From Candidatus Ventrimonas merdavium (GTDB lineage Bacteria; Bacillota; Clostridia; Lachnospirales; Lachnospiraceae): 33,727 nucleotides of DNA. The first letter of the stretch is position 1. Each line of letters begins with the position of its first letter. A program made the position numbers and the translations under genes. Shown one piece after another: positions 7,811 to 15,223 of this stretch. The stretch lies in the NCBI GenBank assembly GCA_018715565.1, contig DVLJ01000091.1, forward strand, positions 1-33,727. The letters are read 5' to 3'. A model generated the notes under the pieces. The model ran no database searches. It worked only from the letters and a program-made list of their open reading frames with translations, and had not been told where the DNA came from.

Positions 7811-7885
7811 CGCAAATGTCCTTTCTGAACTCCCATCTCCCCGCTCCCGGCCCCATCTCTGCCGGGAACGCGCAGTATACCCTTC

Positions 7886-7914
7886 ATTATAACGAAGCAG
7901 GGGCTTCCTAGCAA
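7886..7914 (-). promoter_or_regulatory. promoter of the ThyX-like gene and folA
   Basis: Minus-strand TTGCTA (7909-7914) and a perfect TATAAT (7886-7891) are separated by exactly 17 bases, giving a start of transcription near 7879, about 70 bases before the ATG. The spacer contains a 5-bp inverted repeat, GAAGC-CCCT-GCTTC, which could be a repressor site. Confidence 0.75.
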
Positions 7915-7924
7915 GTGATTTTTT

Positions 7925-8773
7925 TTAAACGATCTTTGGCGTCCCGTCCGGCTTCCCCAGTTCCCAGAACGCCACCGCGGCTGCGGCCGCCACATTTAAG
8001 GAGTCTACCTCCTCCCGCATAGGGATCCGCACGATGTGGTCGCAGGCGGCGATCGTCTCCGGCTCCAGGCCTTCCCCCTCTGTTCCTAGGATGATCGCCA
8101 GCTTTTCCGCCTTTTTTAACATGGGATCCTCCACGCTGACGGAGTCGTCCCGCAGGGCCATGGCCGCGGTCTGAAAGCCCAGGCTCTTCAGCATATCCAT
8201 GCCCGCCCCCGGCCACGGCTCCCTATCTTCGTTAAAGAAGGTCCAGGGGATCTGGAACACAGTCCCCATGCTGACCCGGCTGGCCCGGCGGTACAGCGGG
8301 TTGGTGCTCCCAGGGGTCAGGAGCACGCCGTCGATCTGAAGGGCCGCGGCCGCCCGGAAGATCGCCCCCAGATTGGTGGGGTTCATCGCCTTTTCCAGCA
8401 CGGCGATCCGCCTCGCCCCGGCGCAGATGTCTCCTGCGTCCGGCAGCCTCCGCCGCCGCATGGCGCACAGGATCCCCCGGGTAAGGGGAAATCCGGTCAG
8501 GCATTTTAACGTCTCATATTCCGCCGTGTAGATGGGGATATCCCCGCAGCGGGCGATGATCTCCCGGGCGTCCCCCTCGATATGCCTGGTCTCCACCAGC
8601 AGGGAGACCGGCTCATAGCCTGCGTCCAGCGCCCGCCCGATCACCTTCGCGCTCTCGGCGATGAAAAGCCCCGGCTCCGGTTCCCGATACCGCAGCAGCT
8701 GGACCTCGGACAGCCGGGCGTATACGTCCAGCTCCGGGGCGTTCAGATCCTGGATCTTGATCCATCCTGCCAT
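7925..8773 (-). CDS. TrmH/SpoU family RNA 2'-O-methyltransferase
   Basis: A 282-residue SPOUT-class enzyme predicted to methylate a ribose 2'-OH in tRNA or rRNA using S-adenosylmethionine. An N-terminal substrate-binding region (about 20-105, with FIAESAKVIGRAL) precedes the trefoil-knot catalytic domain. All three family motifs are present: NPTNLGAIFRAAAAL (131-145), ILGTEGEGL (about 227-235) and IPMREEVDSLNVAAAAAV near the end. Its ATG has AGGAG seven bases upstream, overlapping the end of the yqeB-mocA gene; the gap between the two genes is four bases, so it is the last gene of that operon. The RNA target cannot be told from sequence. No functional link to selenium maturation is evident. 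Confidence 0.92.
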   Translation of the reverse strand: MAGWIKIQDLNAPELDVYARLSEVQLLRYREPEPGLFIAESAKVIGRALDAGYEPVSLLVETRHIEGDAREIIARCGDIPIYTAEYETLKCLTGFPLTRGILCAMRRRRLPDAGDICAGARRIAVLEKAMNPTNLGAIFRAAAALQIDGVLLTPGSTNPLYRRASRVSMGTVFQIPWTFFNEDREPWPGAGMDMLKSLGFQTAAMALRDDSVSVEDPMLKKAEKLAIILGTEGEGLEPETIAACDHIVRIPMREEVDSLNVAAAAAVAFWELGKPDGTPKIV

Positions 8774-8777
8774 ATGC

Positions 8778-10214
8778 TCACTCCTGTCCTAAATGATGTC
8801 CCAGCGGCTCGTCCACGTCGGTCAGCTCCCGCTCCTGGGCCACCTCATACCGGTACACGTCCTCCGGGTGGGCCAGCAGGATCCTCCGCCCGCCCCGGTC
8901 TCCCGAAAGGGCCGCCAGGTCTCCAAAATAGGCCCTGGAAAAGACAGCCGGGTTCCCATCCCTGCCCTGGAAGGACAGGGTCCCCAGCCCTTTGCCGCTC
9001 TCCCGCCAGCCCTTCAGGAGCCCGGCGATGGCCGTATGGGTCAGCCAGGGCTGGTCGCAGACGGCAAAGCAGACCGCGTCCGCCTCTCCGTCCCCCAGGG
9101 CCTCCAGTCCCAGACGGATGGAATGGGAAATGCCAAGGCTGCTCTCCCGGTTCTCCACAGCCCGGAAGCCGGAGCGTTCCCCATCCGTCAGGATCTCCGG
9201 GTACTGGCTCACCAGGATCCGGCGGCAAAAGGCGTCCTTGGGCAGCCGCTCCACTTCCTCCAGGATATGCCGGTACATGGGTTTTCCCTCAATGTCCGCC
9301 AGCAGCTTATTGCTCCCGAAGCGGCGGCTGTCCCCTGCCGCTAAGAGCACCAGGGCGATCTTGGAGGCAGAGCGGTCCTGTTCCGGAGCCGTTCTCCCTT
9401 CCAGTGCCATCGCCCGCTGCTCCCAGGAAAGGATCGCCTCCAGAACGCCGCCGCCGATGGCCATCGCCTTGTCCGAGGCTGTATCGCAATGCTCCGGAGC
9501 GCACCGGGGATCCACGTCCCCGGCCTTCATCCCCTTCGTCACCAGGACCCCGTCCTGCAGAAGCCCCCGCACCACGCCGTCGATCTGAGCATGGATAGGC
9601 GTTTCTCCGGCATAGCCCACCACGGCTCCGGCCTTCACCTGGCTGCCGATGGACACCGTCCCCCGGAACACCCCGTCATCCGACGCCCGGATCAGCCGTT
9701 CCAGACCATAGCCGCCGATCAGCCCCGGCACACCGGTGTTGGGGATGGCGCTCCCTTCCCAGATGCACCGGCCCAGATAATGGCCCCGTTTGCTCTCCAC
9801 CACACAGTGACAGTCCTTCCCGGCAATAAAGCCCGGCCCCACGGCGATCACCAGCGGCGCATCTTGGATCGAAGTGCCCAGATTCCGTTTTGCCAAAATC
9901 GCATCTACCACCACATCCGGCTTCCATTTTTGGATGATCTCTGCTTTTTCATCCACAACAACCGCAATTTTTCGCTCTTTTAACGTCTGTTCTACCACTT
10001 CCATGGAATCGCACCGCACTCCGGTCACGTCCTCCACCTGGACGGTCCCCTGGTACACTGCGGGAGAAAATGCCACTGTCCGCCGTACCGTGGTGGGCAC
10101 CGCCGTCTCCGTCATCACCAGATCAAAGCCGCACCGGAACAGCCGCAGGGCAATACCGCTGGCTAAGTCTCCCGCGCCTTTGATCACCACTCGTTTTCGG
10201 TCTTCTCTCCTCAT
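8778..10214 (-). CDS. YqeB-MocA fusion for selenium-dependent molybdenum hydroxylase maturation
   Basis: A 478-residue two-domain protein. Residues 5-265 match the EF2563/YqeB family: VIKGAGDLASGIALRLFRCGF at the start, VVVDAILAKRN (101-111), VAVGPGF (124-130), GSAIPNTGVPGLIGGYG and a biotinyl-like segment GSQVKAGAVVGYAGETPIHA. Residues 285-475 are a MobA/IspD-like nucleotidyltransferase of the MocA/YgfJ type: LVLLAAGDSRRFGSNKLL (289-305), CDQPW (386-390) and DVDEP (466-470). MocA proteins attach CMP to molybdopterin; YqeB is a marker of selenium-dependent molybdenum hydroxylases with no proven reaction. The gene starts four bases inside the preceding gene (ATGA), so the two fusions are translationally coupled. 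Domains usually on separate proteins are joined here by a short linker. Confidence 0.9.
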   Translation of the reverse strand: MRREDRKRVVIKGAGDLASGIALRLFRCGFDLVMTETAVPTTVRRTVAFSPAVYQGTVQVEDVTGVRCDSMEVVEQTLKERKIAVVVDEKAEIIQKWKPDVVVDAILAKRNLGTSIQDAPLVIAVGPGFIAGKDCHCVVESKRGHYLGRCIWEGSAIPNTGVPGLIGGYGLERLIRASDDGVFRGTVSIGSQVKAGAVVGYAGETPIHAQIDGVVRGLLQDGVLVTKGMKAGDVDPRCAPEHCDTASDKAMAIGGGVLEAILSWEQRAMALEGRTAPEQDRSASKIALVLLAAGDSRRFGSNKLLADIEGKPMYRHILEEVERLPKDAFCRRILVSQYPEILTDGERSGFRAVENRESSLGISHSIRLGLEALGDGEADAVCFAVCDQPWLTHTAIAGLLKGWRESGKGLGTLSFQGRDGNPAVFSRAYFGDLAALSGDRGGRRILLAHPEDVYRYEVAQERELTDVDEPLGHHLGQE

Positions 10215-12583
10215 TCCTTGCCGTCCATCCTCTCAAACATGATCTCCAGCGAACCGCCGCACCACATGCCCAGGGAAGCGGCCGCCTCCATATTGACCTC
10301 GTACCGGCCTGTCCGGAGCCGTTCCCGGCCCGGATCGTTCCAGAATGCCAGGGCGTCGGCCCTGACCTGGGCTTCCACCTGTCCGCCGCCGATGGTCCCG
10401 GCCTGCTCTCCCCTGGGGCCCACCGCCATCCGGCAGCCCACGCCCCGGGGAGCGGAGCCCTGCTTTCCGATGATGGTGACCATCACGCCCGCTTTCCCGG
10501 CGCTTAAGAACTGCTCCACCTCCGCGCCCAGACAGCTGGCCGGGTGTTCCTGGTTCCGCACCTGGATGAGCTGGGCCAGGATGCTGACGGCGATCTCCTT
10601 CGGAGTCTGCCCGCCAATGGGCAGTCCGATGGGCGCATGGACCTCGGCCAGCACCTCCTGGGAAAAGCCCTGCTTTTCCAGCGCCTCCATCACCCGGGCC
10701 ACCTTAGACCGGCTTCCGATCATCCCCACATAGCCGTGAGGCTTTCGCAGCACCTGCTCCAGGCACGCCAGATCCGCAGCGTGGCCTCTGGTCACGATGA
10801 TATAGCTGGCGTTAGAGGAGAACTGGCCCATTTTAAGGAGCTGGGGCATATCGCCGCAGAGGCATGCCTTCGCCCCCGGGAACCGGTCTCTGCCGGAGAA
10901 TTCCGCCCGGTCGTCCATCACCGTATGATCATACTCCATAAAATCTGCCAGGCGGGAAAGCTCCAGGGAAATGTGACCGCCGCCGCAGATCACCAGCTCC
11001 GGCTCCTGGGCCAGCCGCTCCGCGTAGACGCGGACGCCGTCCCGGCAGCGTACACAAGGCAGCTCCTGATCCGCCGGGAAGCCGGGGACCTGCGGCGCTG
11101 TCCGCCATACCCTTTTCCTCCCCGCCTCCGGCCCTTCCAGGACCGTCTCTCCATATACGCAGCCGCCTGCCAGCAGCTCCTGGACAAACTGATATCCAGG
11201 CTCACCAGCTTCCGGCGTATCATACCAGGTCACCGCCGCATGCTCCTGCATGGCAAACGGCAGCTGGGCGAGCACCTCTGCCGCCGCAAGCCGGTCCGCC
11301 TCCTGATCTGCCTGGTTCAGCACCACCCGGTAGTACCGGCCTTCCACCTGCTTGTGGCTCCCCCGCTCGTCCATCAGGATCAGGGCCAGATCTTCAGTCC
11401 CTGCCGGGTCCTCCGGTCCGCGCCTGAGCCAGCCGCCGTCCGTCTCCAGACGGAAGCATGCCTGTCCCATCGGCATTCCCAAGGCCCTTAATCCTGCACA
11501 GGCGATCACCAGTCCGGTCTGGGGCAGGATCACCGGCTCATGGGCAGCCGGGACCTTCAACGGGTGCTCCTTTGCCCCGTCCGCCTCGATGAGGATCACA
11601 TCCGCCAGCTCTAAGAGGCGCGCCAGCTCGGTCTCCTCCCCCAGTCCCTCCGGCATAGCCAGCTTTCCTGGCTGCTCCGCCGGTCTCCCTGCCGTCAGGA
11701 TCAGCCCGTTCCAGAATCCCTCGTTCAGCTCGCTCACATGGGCGATCTCAGCCACTGTGCCCCGCTCTGGCCGGCGGATGTGGGTGCTGGTGGTCACCAG
11801 GACCCGAAGCCCCTGCTCCGCCAGCTCATCCGCCAGCTGATACATCGTCGCAGTCTTGCCCCCGGCTCCTGCCAGGGAAACGATGCGGGGCAGCTTCCGC
11901 CCGTCGGCAAATCCCAAAGCAGCCAGAAGGCTCTTGGCGTCCCGGAGCCCGGCAGCCTCCCTGTCCCAGGTCATGCTCCCCAGCATCCGCCGGTTCCGGT
12001 TCCAGATCGTCACATGCTTCCTCCGCCGCTCCTCTCCTAAGATCAGCCTGTAGATCCCGTCCATCTCCTGATCCGCCTGGCACCGGCGCGCCTGAAGGGG
12101 CAGGAACAGGATATCAAACTCCACGCCAAAGAGCACCACCTTCGTCCGCGTCACCTGACAGCCATTTTTCTGATAAAAATGGATCCTGCGCCGCCGCACG
12201 CGCCTGCTCTCCTCATCCTCTGCGCTCCGCTCCGATTCGCATTCCAGCAGGACGCCCTGCTCCTCCCCGTGATACTCTCTTAAAAGGGACAGGAACCGGC
12301 TCCCATAGCCGCCGCCCCGGTTCCCCGCGCACACGGCCAGAAAATCCAGCAGCAAAAAGCCGGTCTCACGGTTCTTGACCAGATTTCCGTAGGCTTTCAG
12401 CTCTCCCTCCTCATAAAGGCCCAGGCAGTCGTAGATCCCCCGGTCCATCCGCTCCATGAGCATCCACAGGGGCGGGAGCTCCGCCCGGGGGAAATCCCGG
12501 ACCATATAGGTCTCATAGATCTCTCCCATCTGCTCCTTCGTCAAAAGGCGCAGTTCCTGATGTTTCGCTCCTCTGGTTTCCAT
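10211..12583 (-). CDS. GNAT-YqeC-XdhC triple-domain fusion
   Basis: A 790-residue protein joining three families. Residues 10-165 are a GNAT acetyltransferase (NRGGGYGSRFL at 88-98, the acetyl-CoA loop; RRIHFYQKNGC at 132-142). Residues 215-455 are YqeC, a selenium-cofactor biosynthesis marker, with P-loop GAGGKT (239-244), TTSTHIRRP and IEADGAKEHPLK. Residues 525-788 are XdhC/CoxI, which inserts or sulfurates the molybdenum cofactor: Rossmann GGGHISLELSRLA (534-546), TRGHAADL and GYVGMIGSRSK, then GTIGGGQVEA (729-738) and MWCGGSLEIMFE. In canonical XdhC the CoxI domain comes first; here the order is reversed. GGAGGG lies eight bases before ATG. It is the first gene of the minus-strand operon with yqeB-mocA and trmH, divergent from the membrane gene at 12655. 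Confidence 0.9.
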   Translation of the reverse strand: METRGAKHQELRLLTKEQMGEIYETYMVRDFPRAELPPLWMLMERMDRGIYDCLGLYEEGELKAYGNLVKNRETGFLLLDFLAVCAGNRGGGYGSRFLSLLREYHGEEQGVLLECESERSAEDEESRRVRRRRIHFYQKNGCQVTRTKVVLFGVEFDILFLPLQARRCQADQEMDGIYRLILGEERRRKHVTIWNRNRRMLGSMTWDREAAGLRDAKSLLAALGFADGRKLPRIVSLAGAGGKTATMYQLADELAEQGLRVLVTTSTHIRRPERGTVAEIAHVSELNEGFWNGLILTAGRPAEQPGKLAMPEGLGEETELARLLELADVILIEADGAKEHPLKVPAAHEPVILPQTGLVIACAGLRALGMPMGQACFRLETDGGWLRRGPEDPAGTEDLALILMDERGSHKQVEGRYYRVVLNQADQEADRLAAAEVLAQLPFAMQEHAAVTWYDTPEAGEPGYQFVQELLAGGCVYGETVLEGPEAGRKRVWRTAPQVPGFPADQELPCVRCRDGVRVYAERLAQEPELVICGGGHISLELSRLADFMEYDHTVMDDRAEFSGRDRFPGAKACLCGDMPQLLKMGQFSSNASYIIVTRGHAADLACLEQVLRKPHGYVGMIGSRSKVARVMEALEKQGFSQEVLAEVHAPIGLPIGGQTPKEIAVSILAQLIQVRNQEHPASCLGAEVEQFLSAGKAGVMVTIIGKQGSAPRGVGCRMAVGPRGEQAGTIGGGQVEAQVRADALAFWNDPGRERLRTGRYEVNMEAAASLGMWCGGSLEIMFERMDGKE

Positions 12584-12615
12584 GATGCGATCCCTCCGTT
12601 CTGTTTTCCTCGTCC

Positions 12616-12644
12616 TTGTTCTTTTTTCCGGCCTGTGCTATACT
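12616..12644 (+). promoter_or_regulatory. promoter of the YwaF-like membrane gene
   Basis: TTGTTC (12616-12621), 17 bases, TATACT (12639-12644) on the plus strand. Transcription would start near 12651, only about four bases before the ATG at 12655. The upstream TTG that could extend the reading frame is part of the -35 box, so it cannot be the start codon if this promoter is used. Confidence 0.6.
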
Positions 12645-12654
12645 CAAAGCTATT

Positions 12655-13323
12655 ATGGAGAATGTTGATCTGAAAAAATCCCGCATGCTGCCGGAACGAT
12701 ATGCGGAACGCATCCCCTTTGCCTGCGGGCTGCTGCTCGCCGCCGGGGAATGCTATAAGCAATGGTTCCTTTATACGATCGTGGGACAGGGGCATTACGA
12801 CTGGTGGTATTTTCCCTTCCAGCTGTGCAGCCTGCCCATGTACCTCTGCCTGCTCCTGCCGCTTTTCCGGGGGAAACCGGCCCGCAGGGTCCTCTGCACC
12901 TTTATGCAGGATTTCGGTCTGTTAGGCGGAGTGGCCGCCCTGCTGGTGCCGGACGGCTTCTTAGGCGTCCACTGGAGCTTAAGCCTGCACGGCGTCCTCT
13001 GGCATGTGACGCTCATCTTCCTGGCGGTCTTTCTGTGGCTGACCGGCCAGACCGACCGGAGCCTTTCCGGCTACGTGCGCACCCTGCCGCTGTTCTTCCT
13101 CTGCTGCGCCATTGCCACCGCCATCAACCTGCTGGCCCCGGGACAGGGACGGGCCGATATGTTCTACATCAGCCCCTACTATCCCATCACCCAGCCGGTC
13201 TTCCATGAGATCGCCCTCTGGGCAGGGATCCTTCCCGGGAATCTGATCTACTTAGCCAGCGTCTGCCTGGGCGGCTTCCTCGTCCACCTGGCCTTTCGCC
13301 GTCTGGATCAGAAATATTTTTAA
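12655..13323 (+). CDS. YwaF/TIGR02206-type integral membrane protein
   Basis: The only convincing plus-strand gene. A 222-residue protein with about six to seven hydrophobic helices, for example IPFACGLLLAAGE, MYLCLLLPLF, VLWHVTLIFLAVFLWL, TLPLFFLCCAIATAINLLA and LIYLASVCLGGFLVHLAF. The motifs WWYFPFQLCSLPMYL and MFYISPYYPITQP match the conserved membrane family that includes Bacillus YwaF (TIGR02206), whose function is unknown. The start is uncertain: ATG 12655 has no ribosome site and lies almost at the predicted transcription start, suggesting leaderless translation; the next ATG is at 12685, also without a clear site. It is transcribed divergently from the GNAT-YqeC-XdhC gene and convergently with MATE gene 3. 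Confidence 0.8.
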   Translation: MENVDLKKSRMLPERYAERIPFACGLLLAAGECYKQWFLYTIVGQGHYDWWYFPFQLCSLPMYLCLLLPLFRGKPARRVLCTFMQDFGLLGGVAALLVPDGFLGVHWSLSLHGVLWHVTLIFLAVFLWLTGQTDRSLSGYVRTLPLFFLCCAIATAINLLAPGQGRADMFYISPYYPITQPVFHEIALWAGILPGNLIYLASVCLGGFLVHLAFRRLDQKYF

Positions 13324-13330
13324 AACCATA

Positions 13331-13376
13331 CAGGCGCCGGCCTTTCTGCCGCTCCCGGCAGATCGTCCGACGCCTG
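13331..13376 (+). other. nested inverted repeats between convergent genes
   Basis: An outer pair CAGGCG (13331-13336) / CGCCTG (13371-13376) encloses a perfect 6-bp hairpin CTGCCG-CTCC-CGGCAG (13346-13361). It lies just after the membrane gene and could slow transcription from either side, but neither strand has a T-run after it, so it is not a standard intrinsic terminator. Confidence 0.45.
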
Positions 13377-13386
13377 ATCTGCTTCC

Positions 13387-13457
13387 TTCTGCCCTTCTAT
13401 GTTCTGCCCCTCTAAGTTCTGACCTTTTATGTCCTGCCCTTCCATGGCCCTTCTATG
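13387..13457 (-). repeat. 15-bp tandem array overlapping the MATE3 stop codon
   Basis: Plus-strand units TTCTGCCCTTCTATG, TTCTGCCCCTCTAAG, TTCTGACCTTTTATG and TCCTGCCCTTCCATG run from 13387 to 13446, followed by an 11-base partial unit GCCCTTCTATG that includes the TAG stop codon of the MATE gene (13453-13455). Four full copies with one to four differences each. Confidence 0.85.
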
Positions 13458-14838
13458 CGCCTTGTCCGGCCGCCCGCTTCCTGGCCAGATGCCGGCGGAG
13501 CAGCACGTAGCACAGCAGATGCACCGAACAGGTCAGCGCCCAGGACACCGGATAGGAGACATACAAGGTCCGCAGCGTCCGGTTCTCCGCGAACACCGTG
13601 AAGATCCAGAGCACCCGGAACGCGCAGGCCCCCGCCAGGGAGACCAGCATCGGCATCACCGAGTATCCGATCCCCCGCAGACCTCCCACCATCACGTCCA
13701 TCATCCCGCAGAGGAAATAAGGAGCACAGACCATCCACAGCCGGTTCATGCCGTACTGGATCACCTCTGCGTCGGAAGAATAGATCCGCAAAAGGTGGGT
13801 ACCCGCCAGGACCGCCCCGCCGCCTAAGCCGATGCCCACGGCGATGACAAAGCACTGGCAGTAGACTAAGATCCGGGTGATCCGTTTCCAGTTGTGGGCG
13901 CCGTAGTTCTGGCTGGTAAAGCTCATCGCCGTCTGGTACACCGCGTTCATGGAGTTATACACAAATCCCTCGATATTGGCCGCCGCCGTGTTGCCGGCCA
14001 TGGCCACAGAGCCGAACGAATTGACAGAGGACTGGATCAGCACGTTGGAAATGGAGAATATCGCCCCCTGCAGTCCTGCCGGCAGGCCGATCCGGGCGAT
14101 GGCCGCCACCTTCGCCCTGGTGATCCGCAGCCGGGCCTTCCGCAGCCGGTAGGGCGCGTCGGAACGGGCCAGGCACTGGACGATGAGCACCGCCGACACA
14201 CACTGGGAGATGGACGTCGCCAGAGCGACCCCTGCCACCCCCAGGGAGAACGCGATCACAAAGATCAGGTTCAGCACCACATTGATCACGCCCGCGGTCA
14301 GCAGGAAATACAGCGGCCGCCGGGTATCCCCCGCCGCCCGCAGGATGGCGCTGCCAAAGTTATACACCAGCGTCGCAGGCATGCCTACAAAATAGATCTT
14401 CATATACAGAGCGGCTAACGGGAGCACATCCTCCGGCGTCCCCATCAGCTCCAGCAGCGGATCTGCCAGCAGGATGCCGCAGAACACCAGAAAGACGCCC
14501 CCGATCCCGGCGATCAGCACCGAGGTATGGACCGTCTCCTCCAGCTCCTTCCACTTCTGTGCCCCATAATACTGGGCCACCACCACGTTCGTACCCACGG
14601 ATAATCCGATGAACAGGTTCACCAGCAGATTGATCAGGGAGGAGGTAGAACCCACGGCAGCCAGAGACTCCTTCCCGGCAAACCGGCCAACCACGATGAT
14701 ATCCGCCGCGTTGAAGAGCAGCTGCAGGATGCCTGACAGCATCAGCGGCACTGCAAACAGCACGATCTTAGAAAACAAGGGTCCGCTGCACATATCGATC
14801 TCGTAACTTCTGTTCCTGCTTTTGGAAAAGCCTTTCAT
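13453..14838 (-). CDS. MATE family efflux transporter (third of three)
   Basis: A 461-residue MATE transporter of the inner membrane. Signature segments are LQLLFNAADIIVVGRFAGKESLAAVGS at the N-terminus, GLSVGTNVVVAQYYGAQKWKELEE, and the second-repeat AMSFTSQNYGAHNWKRITRIL. Length is normal. It differs clearly from the two MATE proteins at 1180-4075. The ribosome site AAAGGAG is only two bases from ATG 14838, unusually tight; ATG at residue 16 is an alternative without a better site. It stands alone between the plus-strand membrane gene and the selenium-supply operon, with an extended -10 promoter about 90 bases upstream. The stop codon is embedded in a tandem array. Substrate unknown. Confidence 0.92.
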   Translation of the reverse strand: MKGFSKSRNRSYEIDMCSGPLFSKIVLFAVPLMLSGILQLLFNAADIIVVGRFAGKESLAAVGSTSSLINLLVNLFIGLSVGTNVVVAQYYGAQKWKELEETVHTSVLIAGIGGVFLVFCGILLADPLLELMGTPEDVLPLAALYMKIYFVGMPATLVYNFGSAILRAAGDTRRPLYFLLTAGVINVVLNLIFVIAFSLGVAGVALATSISQCVSAVLIVQCLARSDAPYRLRKARLRITRAKVAAIARIGLPAGLQGAIFSISNVLIQSSVNSFGSVAMAGNTAAANIEGFVYNSMNAVYQTAMSFTSQNYGAHNWKRITRILVYCQCFVIAVGIGLGGGAVLAGTHLLRIYSSDAEVIQYGMNRLWMVCAPYFLCGMMDVMVGGLRGIGYSVMPMLVSLAGACAFRVLWIFTVFAENRTLRTLYVSYPVSWALTCSVHLLCYVLLRRHLARKRAAGQGA

Positions 14839-14929
14839 TTCTCCTTTGCCATACGCCGGGTCCTGGAGGCGCCGGGCCTTCCGGCTCCGGCCCCGGACAT
14901 CCGGTTCCTTTCTGTATCAGACTGCTTTC

Positions 14930-14938
14930 ATTGTAGCA
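14930..14938 (-). promoter_or_regulatory. possible extended -10 promoter of MATE gene 3
   Basis: Minus-strand TGCTACAAT is an extended -10 element; no good -35 is present. The leader that follows (14839-14929) is rich in CCGG at six- to eight-base spacing and might fold, but it matches no riboswitch that I recognise. Confidence 0.4.
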
Positions 14939-14986
14939 CGTACCTGGCAACTTTTCTACTGATTTTCCAGAACTTTTCCGCCCGTC

Positions 14987-15223
14987 TTACAGCAGCAGCT
15001 CCTTCCAGGATTCCCAGGGGATCCCCGCCTGCCCAAGGGCCTGCCTTGCCGCCTCTCCGCTCTCTGCCGGGGAGGACCAGGCCAGGCCGCAGCCCGCCCG
15101 GATCTCCCGCGGAACGGGGATCAGCCGCCCAGGGATCCCCGCTCCCTTTAAGTGTGCTTCCGCCGCCATGGCGTCTGTGGTGGCGGAAAATGCGATCACC
15201 GCCCGCAGCTCTTTTTTCCTCAT
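14987..15223 (-). CDS. DUF3343 putative selenium/sulfur carrier-like protein
   Basis: A 78-residue protein beginning MRKKELRAVIAFSATTDAM. It matches DUF3343, described as a putative Se/S carrier-like family, with the single conserved cysteine C45 in IRAGCGLAW. I place the start at ATG 15221-15223, which overlaps the TGA of the cysteine desulfurase by two bases and has GAGGTG upstream. An open frame extends 56 residues further but lies entirely inside the desulfurase gene in another frame and has glycine/arginine-rich shadow composition. Position directly after SelD and the desulfurase suggests it accepts persulfide or perselenide from the desulfurase; this is inference from family and context. 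It ends the selD operon; no clear terminator follows. Confidence 0.85.
   Translation of the reverse strand: MRKKELRAVIAFSATTDAMAAEAHLKGAGIPGRLIPVPREIRAGCGLAWSSPAESGEAARQALGQAGIPWESWKELLL

Noticed and set aside
8582-9598. 338-residue plus-strand open frame
   Set aside because: Proline/arginine/serine-rich shadow of trmH and yqeB-mocA; no motifs and no ribosome site.
10544-11491. 315-residue plus-strand open frame
   Set aside because: Antisense to the YqeC-XdhC fusion, histidine/leucine-rich shadow composition.
12639-12680. Minus-strand promoter for the triple-fusion gene
   Set aside because: CATAAT and TATAGC are possible -10 boxes but neither has a usable -35; not supportable.
14839-14929. 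Riboswitch in the MATE3 leader
   Set aside because: The leader is CCGG-rich and could fold, but no guanidine, preQ1 or other conserved riboswitch core is recognisable.
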